A DNA stretch of 64,000 bases, taken from the NCBI RefSeq assembly GCF_047634355.1, contig NZ_JBLIAL010000001.1. One strand, 5' to 3'. The translations under genes and the position numbers were made by a program. Origin of the DNA: Porticoccus sp002341315. GTDB taxonomy: Bacteria; Pseudomonadota; Gammaproteobacteria; Pseudomonadales; Porticoccaceae. The notes under the pieces are model-generated. The model was not told where the DNA came from. It saw nothing but the letters and a program-made list of their open reading frames with translations, and made no database searches. Numbering within the stretch: the first letter of the stretch is position 1; the number at the start of each line of letters is the position of its first letter. Of this stretch, positions 1 to 8,685 are shown piece after piece.

Positions 1-1817
1 CGACTGGCCGCCGTCAGGGCAACGGTTGTGGAAAGCACCTGCTTCTGCTCAGCACTCAGCTTGTCGAAGTCTCCCTCGGTGACCCGGGTCAGGGACACAA
101 TCACGTGATCGCCATTGGCAAGTGCCAAATCACTGACGACGGCGCTATCCGCAGGCTCTGCCAAGGAAAAAACCCACTGGCGAATCTCTTCGTTGAGTTT
201 GCCACTAAAACGCTTTGTGCTCAGATTAACCCGCCACTGGAGCGACTCCTGCTTGGCGACTTCTTCAATTGACTCACCCCCTTTAACACGGGCGACCAAT
301 ATCTCAGCACGCTCCATCAATTGACGGTCCGCACGCTCTTTCTTGAGAATCTGCTCGATACGAGGCCTGACTTCAGCCAAGGGTTTGAGACGCGAAGGAA
401 TTCGCTCCCGAAGAGACAGAACCACCACGTGATCATCTGCCAGATCAAGCACTTCACTGGTAAGACCTTTCTCCAGAACCGGCTCGCTGAATGCAGCCGT
501 GATGACCTGTGGCTTACCCGCTATACCGTCACCACCATTGCGGCTGAATGGTTCGGTAACCTGCAATGTCAGATCAAGTCTATCGGCAACACTTTCGAGG
601 GAGGAGGCATTGTAGGAGAGATCCTTGAGCTCCTCAATTCTCTCTGGCAGCAATTCCAGTGCCAGCTGCCGCTGAAGCTCACGCCGGATACCCGGCTCAA
701 TATCATCTCGGCTGGGCAACTCAGCTTTTTTTTCTGCCAGCAGTTTGACCAGATGGACACCGAGCTCGGTTTCTACCGGACCAGAAACCTCACCGACAGA
801 GAGACTGTCCAGCGCCACACTCAATGGTTCCGGCAGATCGCCTCTTTGCACAAAGCCCAGATCACCACCCTGTTCAGCTGTGCTGTAATCTTCCGAGTGC
901 TGTTCAGCAAGTACAGCAAACTCTTCACCGGTTTCCAGCTGCTTTTGAATGTCAGAAATTTTGTCGAGATGACTGCCGTCGTCCTGCTTCTCAAGCAGAA
1001 TCTGCGCGACCTGCCGCGATTGCTTGGCACGAACTGCGCTGATCCTGGCTTCGATCACATCGTTCACAACACTTTCTTCCACGACGACCTCCTGCACCAG
1101 GTCGTCGGGACGCAACTCCAGATACTCCACCACCAACTGTTCGTCCGCCATAAACTGGTCTTTATTGCTCTCGTAGAAAGACTGAACTTCCTCATCAGTA
1201 ATCGAAATCGCATCCAATACCGGCGCCCGGGGAATGGTCAGGTAGTAGAAATCCCGGGTTTGCTCAGTGATGCTCGCCAGCAGCTGGTTTTCCCGCTCCG
1301 TAGAAAACCCGGTATTGCTTACCCCCTGCATAAACTGGCTGTTCAACATATCTGCACGAAGCAATTTATTGTAAGAATTCGGGGTGTAACCCATCTGCCT
1401 GAGCACAAACTCATAGCGTTGGGCATCAAACTTTCCTTCCACTTGAAAATCAGGGACCTCAAGCAGCAGGCGATAAATCATTTTGTCGTCGATAGCCATG
1501 CCCTGTTCCCGAGCTGCAAGCTCAACCGCTTTCTGGCGAATAAGCTGTTGCATAACGGGGCCACGAAGCTGTTCATCGTTGATCATGGACGGGTCGAGAT
1601 CTTCGTACCTGTTAAGAATCTGTTGCTTCTGAAGCGCCACGGATTGTTGCAGACGAAGCTCCGTAATGGTCTCACCATTGACGCTAGCGGCTTCTTCAAC
1701 AGAACTACCGCTGAGAAAAATTGCATCCACACCGAACAGGGCAAACGGCACAATAATAATAGCGACCAATACAATTTTGGCCGAGCCTTTGAGGTTGTCT
1801 CGAAAGTCCTGCAGCAT
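1..1817 (-). CDS. ppiD: Peptidyl-prolyl isomerase PpiD (SurA/parvulin type), C-terminus cut by window edge
   Basis: An open minus-strand frame runs from an ATG at 1817 off the left edge of the window. The N-terminus reads MLQDFRDNLKGSAKIV and is followed by one hydrophobic anchor at about residues 15-35, the usual PpiD arrangement of an inner-membrane anchor with a periplasmic body. A parvulin-like domain lies at about residues 265-360, with QILLEKQ, HSEDYSTAEQGGDLG and VGEVSGPVETELGVHLV. PpiD is a periplasmic chaperone near the Sec translocon. Its place directly after hupB matches the gammaproteobacterial order lon-hupB-ppiD. The hupB terminator at 1864-1893 separates the two. About 605 codons are present, close to full length. 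Confidence 0.93.
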   Translation of the reverse strand, partial: MLQDFRDNLKGSAKIVLVAIIIVPFALFGVDAIFLSGSSVEEAASVNGETITELRLQQSVALQKQQILNRYEDLDPSMINDEQLRGPVMQQLIRQKAVELAAREQGMAIDDKMIYRLLLEVPDFQVEGKFDAQRYEFVLRQMGYTPNSYNKLLRADMLNSQFMQGVSNTGFSTERENQLLASITEQTRDFYYLTIPRAPVLDAISITDEEVQSFYESNKDQFMADEQLVVEYLELRPDDLVQEVVVEESVVNDVIEARISAVRAKQSRQVAQILLEKQDDGSHLDKISDIQKQLETGEEFAVLAEQHSEDYSTAEQGGDLGFVQRGDLPEPLSVALDSLSVGEVSGPVETELGVHLVKLLAEKKAELPSRDDIEPGIRRELQRQLALELLPERIEELKDLSYNASSLESVADRLDLTLQVTEPFSRNGGDGIAGKPQVITAAFSEPVLEKGLTSEVLDLADDHVVVLSLRERIPSRLKPLAEVRPRIEQILKKERADRQLMERAEILVARVKGGESIEEVAKQESLQWRVNLSTKRFSGKLNEEIRQWVFSLAEPADSAVVSDLALANGDHVIVSLTRVTEGDFDKLSAEQKQVLSTTVALTAAS

Positions 1818-1863
1818 AAAAATCTCTTGATTTGGTTTTGTTTGGATGGATAAGGTTATTTTA

Positions 1864-1893
1864 TAAAAAAAGGCGCATCGCTGATGCGCCTTT
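1864..1893 (-). terminator. Rho-independent terminator of hupB
   Basis: Read on the minus strand, a 9-bp perfect stem (AGGCGCATC / GATGCGCCT, 3-nt loop) is followed by a run of seven T. It lies about 35 bp after the hupB stop and before the ppiD start. Confidence 0.85.
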
Positions 1894-1927
1894 CAACATA
1901 CAACAAAGACAAACAGCAGACGCCGTT

Positions 1928-2203
1928 TTATTTATTAACAGCGTCCTTCAGAGCTTTACCAGCTTTAAAGCTAGGTACGTTGGCAGCAGCAATTTTGATT
2001 TCTGCGCCGGTCTGAGGGTTGCGGCCAGTGCGGGCGGCACGCTGTTTAACAGCAAACGTTCCAAAACCTACCAGCGAGACCGGGTCACCTTTTTTCAGGG
2101 TACGGGTTACAGCGTCAATAGCGGCATCCAGCGCGCGGCCGGCAGACGCTTTGGAAAGATCAGCGGCATCGGCAATAGCATCAACGAGTTCAGATTTATT
2201 CAC
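1928..2203 (-). CDS. hupB: DNA-binding protein HU-beta
   Basis: The 91-residue protein begins MNKSELVDAIADAA and matches HU in full length. It has the N-terminal helical dimerisation half, then VSLVGFGTFAV, and then the DNA-binding arm with the RTGRNPQTG motif at about residues 58-66. HU is a small histone-like homodimer or heterodimer that bends DNA and compacts the nucleoid. The position between lon and ppiD is the usual site of hupB, which is why the beta rather than the alpha subunit is called. It is followed by its own strong terminator. Confidence 0.96.
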   Translation of the reverse strand: MNKSELVDAIADAADLSKASAGRALDAAIDAVTRTLKKGDPVSLVGFGTFAVKQRAARTGRNPQTGAEIKIAAANVPSFKAGKALKDAVNK

Positions 2204-2330
2204 AATAATCCCCTTGTTATGTTAATAAGACTGTTCACCTGTAACACACGACTTTACTGCTTTCCCGCAGGCTGTGGCATGTAAGATGACTGCAACGTTA
2301 TACCAACCCCCCGAAAACCGGTCAAGCGGT

Positions 2331-4742
2331 TTAGTGAGTATTTATGCGGGTTCCAGCCTCGCCATGGGTTTTTGTCTCATCTTTGTCGACGCGATCATAC
2401 TCTTCGTCAGACAACGGTTCAGGTTTTCGAATCAACGCAATCTCCAGAACTTCATCAATCCATTTGACCGGATGTATATCAAGATCTGCTTTAATATTCT
2501 CTGGTATCTCCTTGAGGTCACGCTCATTTTCGTAGGGTATAAGCACCGTGCGGATACCGCCGCGATGAGCGGCCAATAATTTTTCCTTCAGGCCTCCGAT
2601 CCGTAATACCTGGCCACGCAGGGTAATCTCTCCGGTCATGGCCACATCGGCACGCACCGGGATACCGGTGAGCACAGATACGAAAGCTGTACACATTCCG
2701 ATACCTGCGCTGGGACCATCCTTGGGCGTCGCTCCTTCAGGCACATGAATATGAAGATCTACCTTCTGGTAAAAATCGCGTTTGATACCCAGTGTTTTTG
2801 CCCGACTGCGAACCACCGTCAACGCCGCCTGGATAGATTCCTGCATCACATCGCCAAGGGAACCGGTTTTAACCACCTGCCCCTTACCTGGCACCGCAGA
2901 AGACTCGATGGTCAACAACTCACCACCCACCTGGGTCCAGGCAAGACCGGTAACCTGGCCAATCTGACTCTCTTCTTCAGCGCGACCAAAGTCATATTTG
3001 TAAACACCCAACAAATCTTCAAGCTCAGCGGAAGTAATATGGTGAGACTCTCTGACACCGTCACGTACGTTCCGGGTAACCACTTTCCGACAGATTTTTG
3101 CCAATTCGCGCTCCAGACCTCGCACACCCGCTTCACGCGTGTAGTAACGAATAACGTCCATCACCGCGGTGTCATCCATGGTCAGCTCGTTCGGCTTCAG
3201 GCCATTGGCTTTGCGTTGCTTTGGCAGCAGATATTTGAGCGCAATATTGATTTTTTCCTGTTCGGTATAACCGGGAATCCGGATAACCTCGAGACGATCC
3301 AGCAGAGGGCCGGGGATATTCATCGAGTTTGCCGTACAGATGAACATGACTTCGGAAAGGTCGTAATCGACTTCCAGATAGTGGTCGTTGAAGCTGTTAT
3401 TCTGCTCGGGGTCGAGCACTTCCAACATCGCTGACGCAGGATCACCGCGATGGTCCATGCCCATCTTGTCAATTTCATCCAGCAAAAATAACGGGTTTTT
3501 CACCTCGGCCTTGGCCAGCTTCTGAATCGGCTTACCTGGCAGAGAGCCTATATAGGTTCTGCGATGCCCACGAATTTCAGCTTCATCACGGACACCCCCC
3601 AGAGACATACGCACGTATTTCCTGCCGGTCGCCTTGGCGATAGATTCACCCAGCGAGGTCTTGCCCACACCCGGCGGCCCCACCAGACACAACACGGGGC
3701 CTTTAAGTTTTTTTACCCTCTGCTGGACTGCCAGAAACTCCAGAATGCGCTCCTTGACCTCCTCGAGCCCATAGTGGTCTTCATGGAGAATGCGTTCAGC
3801 ACGCTTGAGGTCGTGACGAACCCTGGAGCGCTTTTTCCAGGGCACACTGACCATCCAGTCAATATAACCGCGCAAGACCGAGGCTTCAGCCGACATCGGC
3901 GACATCATTTTCAGTTTATTCAGTTCTGATTTTGCTTTATCAAGCGCATATTTCGGCATACCGGCTTCATTGATTTTCGTTTCCAGCTGCTCGATATCAT
4001 TGCCGCCTTCCTCAACTTCACCGAGCTCTTTCTGGATCGCTTTCATCTGCTCGTTGAGGTAGTACTCTTTCTGGCTTTTTTCCATTTGCTTTTTGACGCG
4101 CCCACGAATGCGCTGCTCAACTTCAAAAAGTTCGATCTCGGATTCCATCAGGCCCAACAATGTCTCCAGCCGATTTGCCAGAGAAGGTGTTTCAAGTATT
4201 CCCTGTTTTTGTTCGACACTGAGGGCCATGTGTGTGGCCAGGGTGTCAGCCAAACGACTGGGATCCTCAATACCTGCCACGGTACTCACAACCTCCGAGG
4301 GGATTTTTTTACTCAGATTGACGTACTGTTCAAACTGGGTCAGAGCCGAACGCATCAATGCTTCGGATTCTTTACTGGACAACACCTCGTCGGACATCAC
4401 TTCGTAAACACCCACAAAGTAGCCGGGCGATTCATCAATCTTCTGGATAGTAACGCGCTCGACACCTTCAACAAGCACTTTGACGGTGCCATCGGGCAGC
4501 TTCAGCATCTGCAACACCGTGGCGAGTGTACCCACACGGTAGAGATCTTCGGGTGTGGGATCGTCTTCCGCCGCAGTTTTCTGCGCCACCAGTAGAATCT
4601 GCTTGTCCTGCACCATGGCTTCTTCGAGGGCCAGAATCGATTTTTCCCGACCTACAAACAGTGGTATCACCATATGGGGATACACCACCACGTCGCGCAG
4701 AGGCAGCATTGTCAATTGATTATGCACAGCGTTCTGTCCCAT
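2331..4742 (-). CDS. lon: ATP-dependent protease Lon
   Basis: The protein has 803 residues (family about 780-810). The N-terminal LON substrate-recognition domain starts at MLPLRDVVVYPHM. The AAA+ module has Walker A GPPGVGKTS near residue 360 and Walker B LFLLDEIDKMG. The C-terminal protease domain has the catalytic serine in PKDGPSAGIGM and the lysine partner in GLKEKLLAAHRGG. Lon is a soluble hexamer that degrades misfolded and regulatory proteins. The start at 4742 has a GAGG ribosome site 8 bases upstream. The gene lies between clpX and hupB, as in most Gammaproteobacteria. The charged tail after residue 780 is slightly longer than in E. coli. Confidence 0.98.
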   Translation of the reverse strand: MGQNAVHNQLTMLPLRDVVVYPHMVIPLFVGREKSILALEEAMVQDKQILLVAQKTAAEDDPTPEDLYRVGTLATVLQMLKLPDGTVKVLVEGVERVTIQKIDESPGYFVGVYEVMSDEVLSSKESEALMRSALTQFEQYVNLSKKIPSEVVSTVAGIEDPSRLADTLATHMALSVEQKQGILETPSLANRLETLLGLMESEIELFEVEQRIRGRVKKQMEKSQKEYYLNEQMKAIQKELGEVEEGGNDIEQLETKINEAGMPKYALDKAKSELNKLKMMSPMSAEASVLRGYIDWMVSVPWKKRSRVRHDLKRAERILHEDHYGLEEVKERILEFLAVQQRVKKLKGPVLCLVGPPGVGKTSLGESIAKATGRKYVRMSLGGVRDEAEIRGHRRTYIGSLPGKPIQKLAKAEVKNPLFLLDEIDKMGMDHRGDPASAMLEVLDPEQNNSFNDHYLEVDYDLSEVMFICTANSMNIPGPLLDRLEVIRIPGYTEQEKINIALKYLLPKQRKANGLKPNELTMDDTAVMDVIRYYTREAGVRGLERELAKICRKVVTRNVRDGVRESHHITSAELEDLLGVYKYDFGRAEEESQIGQVTGLAWTQVGGELLTIESSAVPGKGQVVKTGSLGDVMQESIQAALTVVRSRAKTLGIKRDFYQKVDLHIHVPEGATPKDGPSAGIGMCTAFVSVLTGIPVRADVAMTGEITLRGQVLRIGGLKEKLLAAHRGGIRTVLIPYENERDLKEIPENIKADLDIHPVKWIDEVLEIALIRKPEPLSDEEYDRVDKDETKTHGEAGTRINTH

Positions 4743-4847
4743 TCTTTAACCTCTTTAGCGAGCGTTTCGATACAAATTAGCTTACTGCAAATATGGGGTT
4801 TACTCGGGTAAATACAAGTGACCAGCGACAGATAAATGTCTTCAGGC

Positions 4848-4876
4848 AAAAAAAAGGCCCCGCAGGGCCTTTCGGG
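4848..4876 (-). terminator. Rho-independent terminator of clpX
   Basis: On the minus strand, an AAAGGCCC / GGGCCTTT-type stem with a short loop is followed by eight T. It lies about 15 bp after the clpX stop and before lon, so lon is probably transcribed mainly from its own promoter. Confidence 0.8.
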
Positions 4877-4889
4877 GATAAAAAATGGC

Positions 4890-6179
4890 TTACTCATCAC
4901 TGGCAGCTTTTTGCTGCTCTTTATTTTCGTAGACCAGCAGCGGTTCCGACTCGCCACGAATTACCGCGCTGTCGATCACCACTTTGTAGACATTATCCAT
5001 AGAAGGAATGCTGTACATGGTTTCCAGAAGGACGTTTTCAATAATCGAGCGCAATCCACGGGCACCGGTTTTCCGCTCCAGCGCACGCTCGGCAATGGTC
5101 TCGAGCGCATCACGACGAATATCCAATTCCACCCCTTCCATTTCAAACATGGCCTCATACTGCTTGATCAGGGAATTTTTGGGCTCGACCAGAATATTCA
5201 CCAATGCATCGCGATCAAGCTCTTCAAGGGTGGCGATCACGGGCAGACGCCCCACAAACTCCGGTATCAGACCAAAGCGCACCAGATCTTCCGGCTCCAG
5301 GTCTGTGAGGGTCTGACCAATATTTTTGCTGGTGTCCTTACTTTTCACCTGAGCACTGAAGCCAATACCGCCTTTATCGGAACGCTCCTGGATAACCTTT
5401 TCCAGGCCGGCAAAGGCTCCCCCGCAAATGAAAAGGATATTGCCGGTATCCACCTGCAAAAATTCCTGCTGAGGATGCTTGCGTCCACCCTGCGGCGGCA
5501 CCGAGGCAACCGTCCCTTCAATTAATTTCAACAGGGCTTGCTGGACCCCCTCGCCTGACACATCACGGGTAATGGAAGGGTTATCCGATTTGCGGGAAAT
5601 CTTGTCAATTTCGTCGAGATAGACGATACCACGCTGGGCCTTCTCAACATCATAATCACATTTCTGCAATAATTTCTGAATAATATTTTCAACATCCTCC
5701 CCGACATAACCCGCTTCTGTCAGGGTTGTTGCATCGGCAATAGTGAAGGGAACATCCAGCAGGCGTGCCAGTGTTTCGGCCAGTAGCGTCTTGCCACTGC
5801 CAGTGGGGCCAACCAGCAATATGTTACTTTTGCCCAGCTCAATATCCTTTTCCGCACCCTTGCCGCCACTCTGCAGACGCTTGTAGTGATTGTAGACAGC
5901 AACCGAAAGGATTTTCTTGGCACGCACCTGACCAATCACATACTGATCAAGAATCGCATTAATCTCTTTGGGTTTGGGCAGCTCTTCACTGGAAGACTCT
6001 GCGTCAGTGTCCTGAATTTCTTCAGTGATAATGTCATTACATAGGTCTACACATTCGTCACAGATAAACACCGAGGGACCTGCAATCAGCTTGCGAACTT
6101 CGTGCTGACTCTTGCCGCAGAAAGAACAGTACAGCAACTTGCCGTCATCTTCCCCTTTTCCGGTTTTCTCATCACTCAT
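4890..6179 (-). CDS. clpX: ATP-dependent Clp protease ATP-binding subunit ClpX
   Basis: The 429-residue protein has all ClpX landmarks. There is an N-terminal C4 zinc-binding domain (CSFCGKS ... CDECVDLC, residues about 19-45). The AAA+ domain has Walker A GPTGSGKT near residue 125 and Walker B VYLDEIDK. The RKH pore loop (GGRKHPQQEF) and the ClpP-docking loop with IGFSA are also present. ClpX unfolds tagged substrates and feeds them into ClpP. The gene is directly downstream of clpP (about 105 bp gap) and ends at a terminator, so clpP-clpX is a likely operon. Confidence 0.98.
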   Translation of the reverse strand: MSDEKTGKGEDDGKLLYCSFCGKSQHEVRKLIAGPSVFICDECVDLCNDIITEEIQDTDAESSSEELPKPKEINAILDQYVIGQVRAKKILSVAVYNHYKRLQSGGKGAEKDIELGKSNILLVGPTGSGKTLLAETLARLLDVPFTIADATTLTEAGYVGEDVENIIQKLLQKCDYDVEKAQRGIVYLDEIDKISRKSDNPSITRDVSGEGVQQALLKLIEGTVASVPPQGGRKHPQQEFLQVDTGNILFICGGAFAGLEKVIQERSDKGGIGFSAQVKSKDTSKNIGQTLTDLEPEDLVRFGLIPEFVGRLPVIATLEELDRDALVNILVEPKNSLIKQYEAMFEMEGVELDIRRDALETIAERALERKTGARGLRSIIENVLLETMYSIPSMDNVYKVVIDSAVIRGESEPLLVYENKEQQKAASDE

Positions 6180-6285
6180 AATACTGTCTCTACAAATCTA
6201 CTCATCTTTAACCGACAAGGGAAAATAAAATTCTTTTATATCAAACAGATAAAACATATCTTTTCTTTTAAAAAGACTAACGATT

Positions 6286-6918
6286 CTAGGGGCGTTTGTC
6301 CAGCACCTGGTCAATCATGCCATATTTTTGTGATTCCTCGGCGCTCATGAACTTATCCCGCTCGGTGTCGAGGGCGATTTGTTCTACGGACTGGCCGGTA
6401 TGGAAGGCAAGACGCTCATTCAAACGCTCACGTATCTTGAGAATCTCCTGGGCCTGAATATGAATATCGGATGCCTGTCCCTGAGAGCCACCACTGGGCT
6501 GATGAATCATGACTCTGGAATTTGGCAGGCAGTAACGTTTTCCGGCCTCACCGGCGGCCAGCAGGAAAGCACCCATACTGGCAGCCTGACCAATACACAT
6601 AGTGCTGACATGAGGCTTGATAAATTGCATGGTGTCGTAAATTGACATCCCCGCAGTCACTGATCCACCGGGCGAGTTGATATACAGATGAACATCCTTG
6701 TCGGGGTTCTCTGATTCCAGGAACAACAATTGCGCCACCACCAGATTGGCCATGTAATCCTCTACAGGTCCCACCAGGAAAATAACGCGTTCCTTTAACA
6801 AACGGGAGTAAATGTCGTAGGAACGTTCACCGCGGGCAGACTGCTCAACCACCATGGGCACCAGGCCACCTGCGTTGCTCACATCGAGACCGGACGTCGA
6901 AGATAAATCAAATTTCAT
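6286..6918 (-). CDS. clpP: ATP-dependent Clp protease proteolytic subunit ClpP
   Basis: The 210-residue serine protease has the family's usual length. The nucleophile serine is in GQAASMGAF (near residue 110), the catalytic histidine is in MIHQPSGG about 25 residues later, and an ERD acidic motif follows. The short N-terminal stretch before the GLVPMVVEQSARGERSYD core looks like the propeptide that is removed on maturation. ClpP forms a 14-mer barrel that partners with ClpX. It lies between tig and clpX, the normal order. Confidence 0.98.
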   Translation of the reverse strand: MKFDLSSTSGLDVSNAGGLVPMVVEQSARGERSYDIYSRLLKERVIFLVGPVEDYMANLVVAQLLFLESENPDKDVHLYINSPGGSVTAGMSIYDTMQFIKPHVSTMCIGQAASMGAFLLAAGEAGKRYCLPNSRVMIHQPSGGSQGQASDIHIQAQEILKIRERLNERLAFHTGQSVEQIALDTERDKFMSAEESQKYGMIDQVLDKRP

Positions 6919-7013
6919 AGATATTCACTCAAGAAAAAACCTGTCGAAGCATTGTAACCAGCAGTAGGGAGAAGGCAAGTAACCCGGGCCGCTCCCGATC
7001 ACCCCGAAAACCA

Positions 7014-7048
7014 ACAGGCCCCAAACATCCTTGAAGCTTGGGGCCTGT
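7014..7048 (-). terminator. Stem-loop between tig and clpP
   Basis: An 11-bp perfect inverted repeat (ACAGGCCCCAA / TTGGGGCCTGT) encloses a 13-nt loop, 55 bp after the tig stop. It has no T-run on either strand, so it may be an attenuator or an RNA-processing stem rather than a true terminator. Confidence 0.5.
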
Positions 7049-7102
7049 CGCTACACGCCACCGGGATCACGACTGAACCCAAGTGGCCTGAATAAATGAA
7101 TA

Positions 7103-8428
7103 CTAGAAATCTGCCGTGCCGTCCTGATCGGGTTGAATGGCTTTCTGGTAGCTGACTTCCTCTTCATTGACCGTCGCTACTGAAAGCACATGATCAATCA
7201 CCTGATCCTGAAGCACTGCAGACTCTACGCCCTTCATCAGCTCCTGGCTGCTGTAGTAATATTTGATCACTTCCTCTGGCTTCTCATAAGTGGAAGCCAT
7301 CTCTTCAACACGGTCGCGAACCCTTTCAGGACTGGTTTCAACTTTCTCGGTTTTAACGATTTCATTGACGATCAGGCTGACAATGGAACGACGCTTCGCC
7401 TGATCAATAAACAGGTCATCGGGTAGCAACTCGGGATCAAAATTGCTGCCACCACCGCCCATGCGGTCGGCCATCTGCTTTTTCATCTTGGAAATTTCGC
7501 TGGCAACCAGCACCTCCGGGATTTCCTGCTCATTGTGCAGATTACACAGTTGCTCCATGACCCGGCCTGTGGTCTTGGTTTTCAATGCCTGCTTCAGGTC
7601 ACGCTCCATATTCACGCGAACCACTTCACGGAATCGTTCTTCTGTACCCTGTTCCATACCATACAGCGCAAAAAACGCTTCATCCAGCGGAGGCAAGACC
7701 GCTTCGGTCACTGCATTGACCTTGATAGTGAACTCAACAGGCTTTCCTTTCAGCTCTTCGGCGTGATAGTTTTCGGGAAAAGTCAGCGAAAGCACTTTTT
7801 CTTCGCCGACAGACATACCTACGACCCCTTCCTCGAACCCGGGGATCGCTTTACCGGCGCCGAGATCAAGCATGAATTCCTTGGCAGAACCGCCATCAAA
7901 CTCCTCGCCATCCATGATGCCACTGTAGTCGATATTGACCTCATCACCAATAACGGCGGGACGGTTAACCTCTTCCCAACTGGCGTTCTGCTTGCGCAAT
8001 GCATCAATCATCGCAGTGACATCTTCTTCTGTCACTTTGGCAATAGGCTTGGTGACGACCACTTTCGTCAGATCCGTCAAAACAACCTCAGGCATAACCT
8101 CAAAAGTCGCGACAAACTCAAGATCCTGACCCGGTTCATCTTTCACCGACTCAATTTCAGGACGTCCTGCGGGTTTAAGTTTCTCCTGGGCAACAGCTTC
8201 AGCGAATGTGCGACCCAGCACTTCGCCGACAACTTCCTGACGAATGCTATCACCAAAACGTTTTTTCAATACATTCATGGGCACTTTGCCCTTGCGAAAA
8301 CCGTCCAACCGAACTGTTTTGCTGGCCTTATTCAGGCGTTCATTAACCTCAGCGTCGATACGCTCTGCCGGTACGCCCAGGGTCATTTTACGTTCGAGAC
8401 CAGAAGTTGTTTCGATAGAAACCTGCAT
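7103..8428 (-). CDS. tig: Trigger factor, ribosome-associated chaperone and prolyl isomerase
   Basis: The 441-residue protein covers the whole family. The N-terminal ribosome-binding domain carries the signature GFRKGKVP at about residues 44-51. An FKBP-type isomerase domain follows (GDEVNIDYSG ... GAGKAIPGFEEG, about 160-245). The helical C-terminal chaperone domain makes up the rest. Trigger factor binds nascent chains at the exit tunnel. The ATG at 8428 has a GAGGA site six bases upstream. The gene heads the tig-clpP-clpX-lon block and follows a tRNA-Leu gene by 39 bp. Confidence 0.97.
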   Translation of the reverse strand: MQVSIETTSGLERKMTLGVPAERIDAEVNERLNKASKTVRLDGFRKGKVPMNVLKKRFGDSIRQEVVGEVLGRTFAEAVAQEKLKPAGRPEIESVKDEPGQDLEFVATFEVMPEVVLTDLTKVVVTKPIAKVTEEDVTAMIDALRKQNASWEEVNRPAVIGDEVNIDYSGIMDGEEFDGGSAKEFMLDLGAGKAIPGFEEGVVGMSVGEEKVLSLTFPENYHAEELKGKPVEFTIKVNAVTEAVLPPLDEAFFALYGMEQGTEERFREVVRVNMERDLKQALKTKTTGRVMEQLCNLHNEQEIPEVLVASEISKMKKQMADRMGGGGSNFDPELLPDDLFIDQAKRRSIVSLIVNEIVKTEKVETSPERVRDRVEEMASTYEKPEEVIKYYYSSQELMKGVESAVLQDQVIDHVLSVATVNEEEVSYQKAIQPDQDGTADF

Positions 8429-8467
8429 GATTGTCCTCTGAATAGTTCGCTAACTTAATTAATTTTA

Positions 8468-8552
8468 TGGTGCGGACGGAGAGACTCGAACTCTCACATC
8501 TCTCGATACCAGAACCTAAATCTGGCGCGTCTACCAGTTCCGCCACGTCCGC
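8468..8552 (-). tRNA. tRNA-Leu (anticodon UAG)
   Basis: The 85-nt minus-strand gene has a GCGGACG acceptor stem paired with CGTCCGC, an encoded 3' CCA, a long variable arm, and an anticodon loop TTTAGGT with anticodon UAG. The T-arm contains GTTCGAGTC. The size and the variable arm fit a class II tRNA-Leu. Confidence 0.95.
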
Positions 8553-8685
8553 AATAAGCCGGGTAATATCGAATCATGCGGCAGGCAGCCGCTTTCGACA
8601 AAGGGGGTGGATTTTGCCACAGCACACACCCCTGAGCAACAACCGATGACCCTGTAGTGCCATCCGCAGCAAAGTTAAAAAGACG

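Noticed and set aside
321..1853. A 510-codon open frame on the plus strand
   Set aside because: It is antisense to ppiD, has low-complexity His/Gln/Arg/Leu composition and no ribosome site. The minus-strand protein has a clear family.
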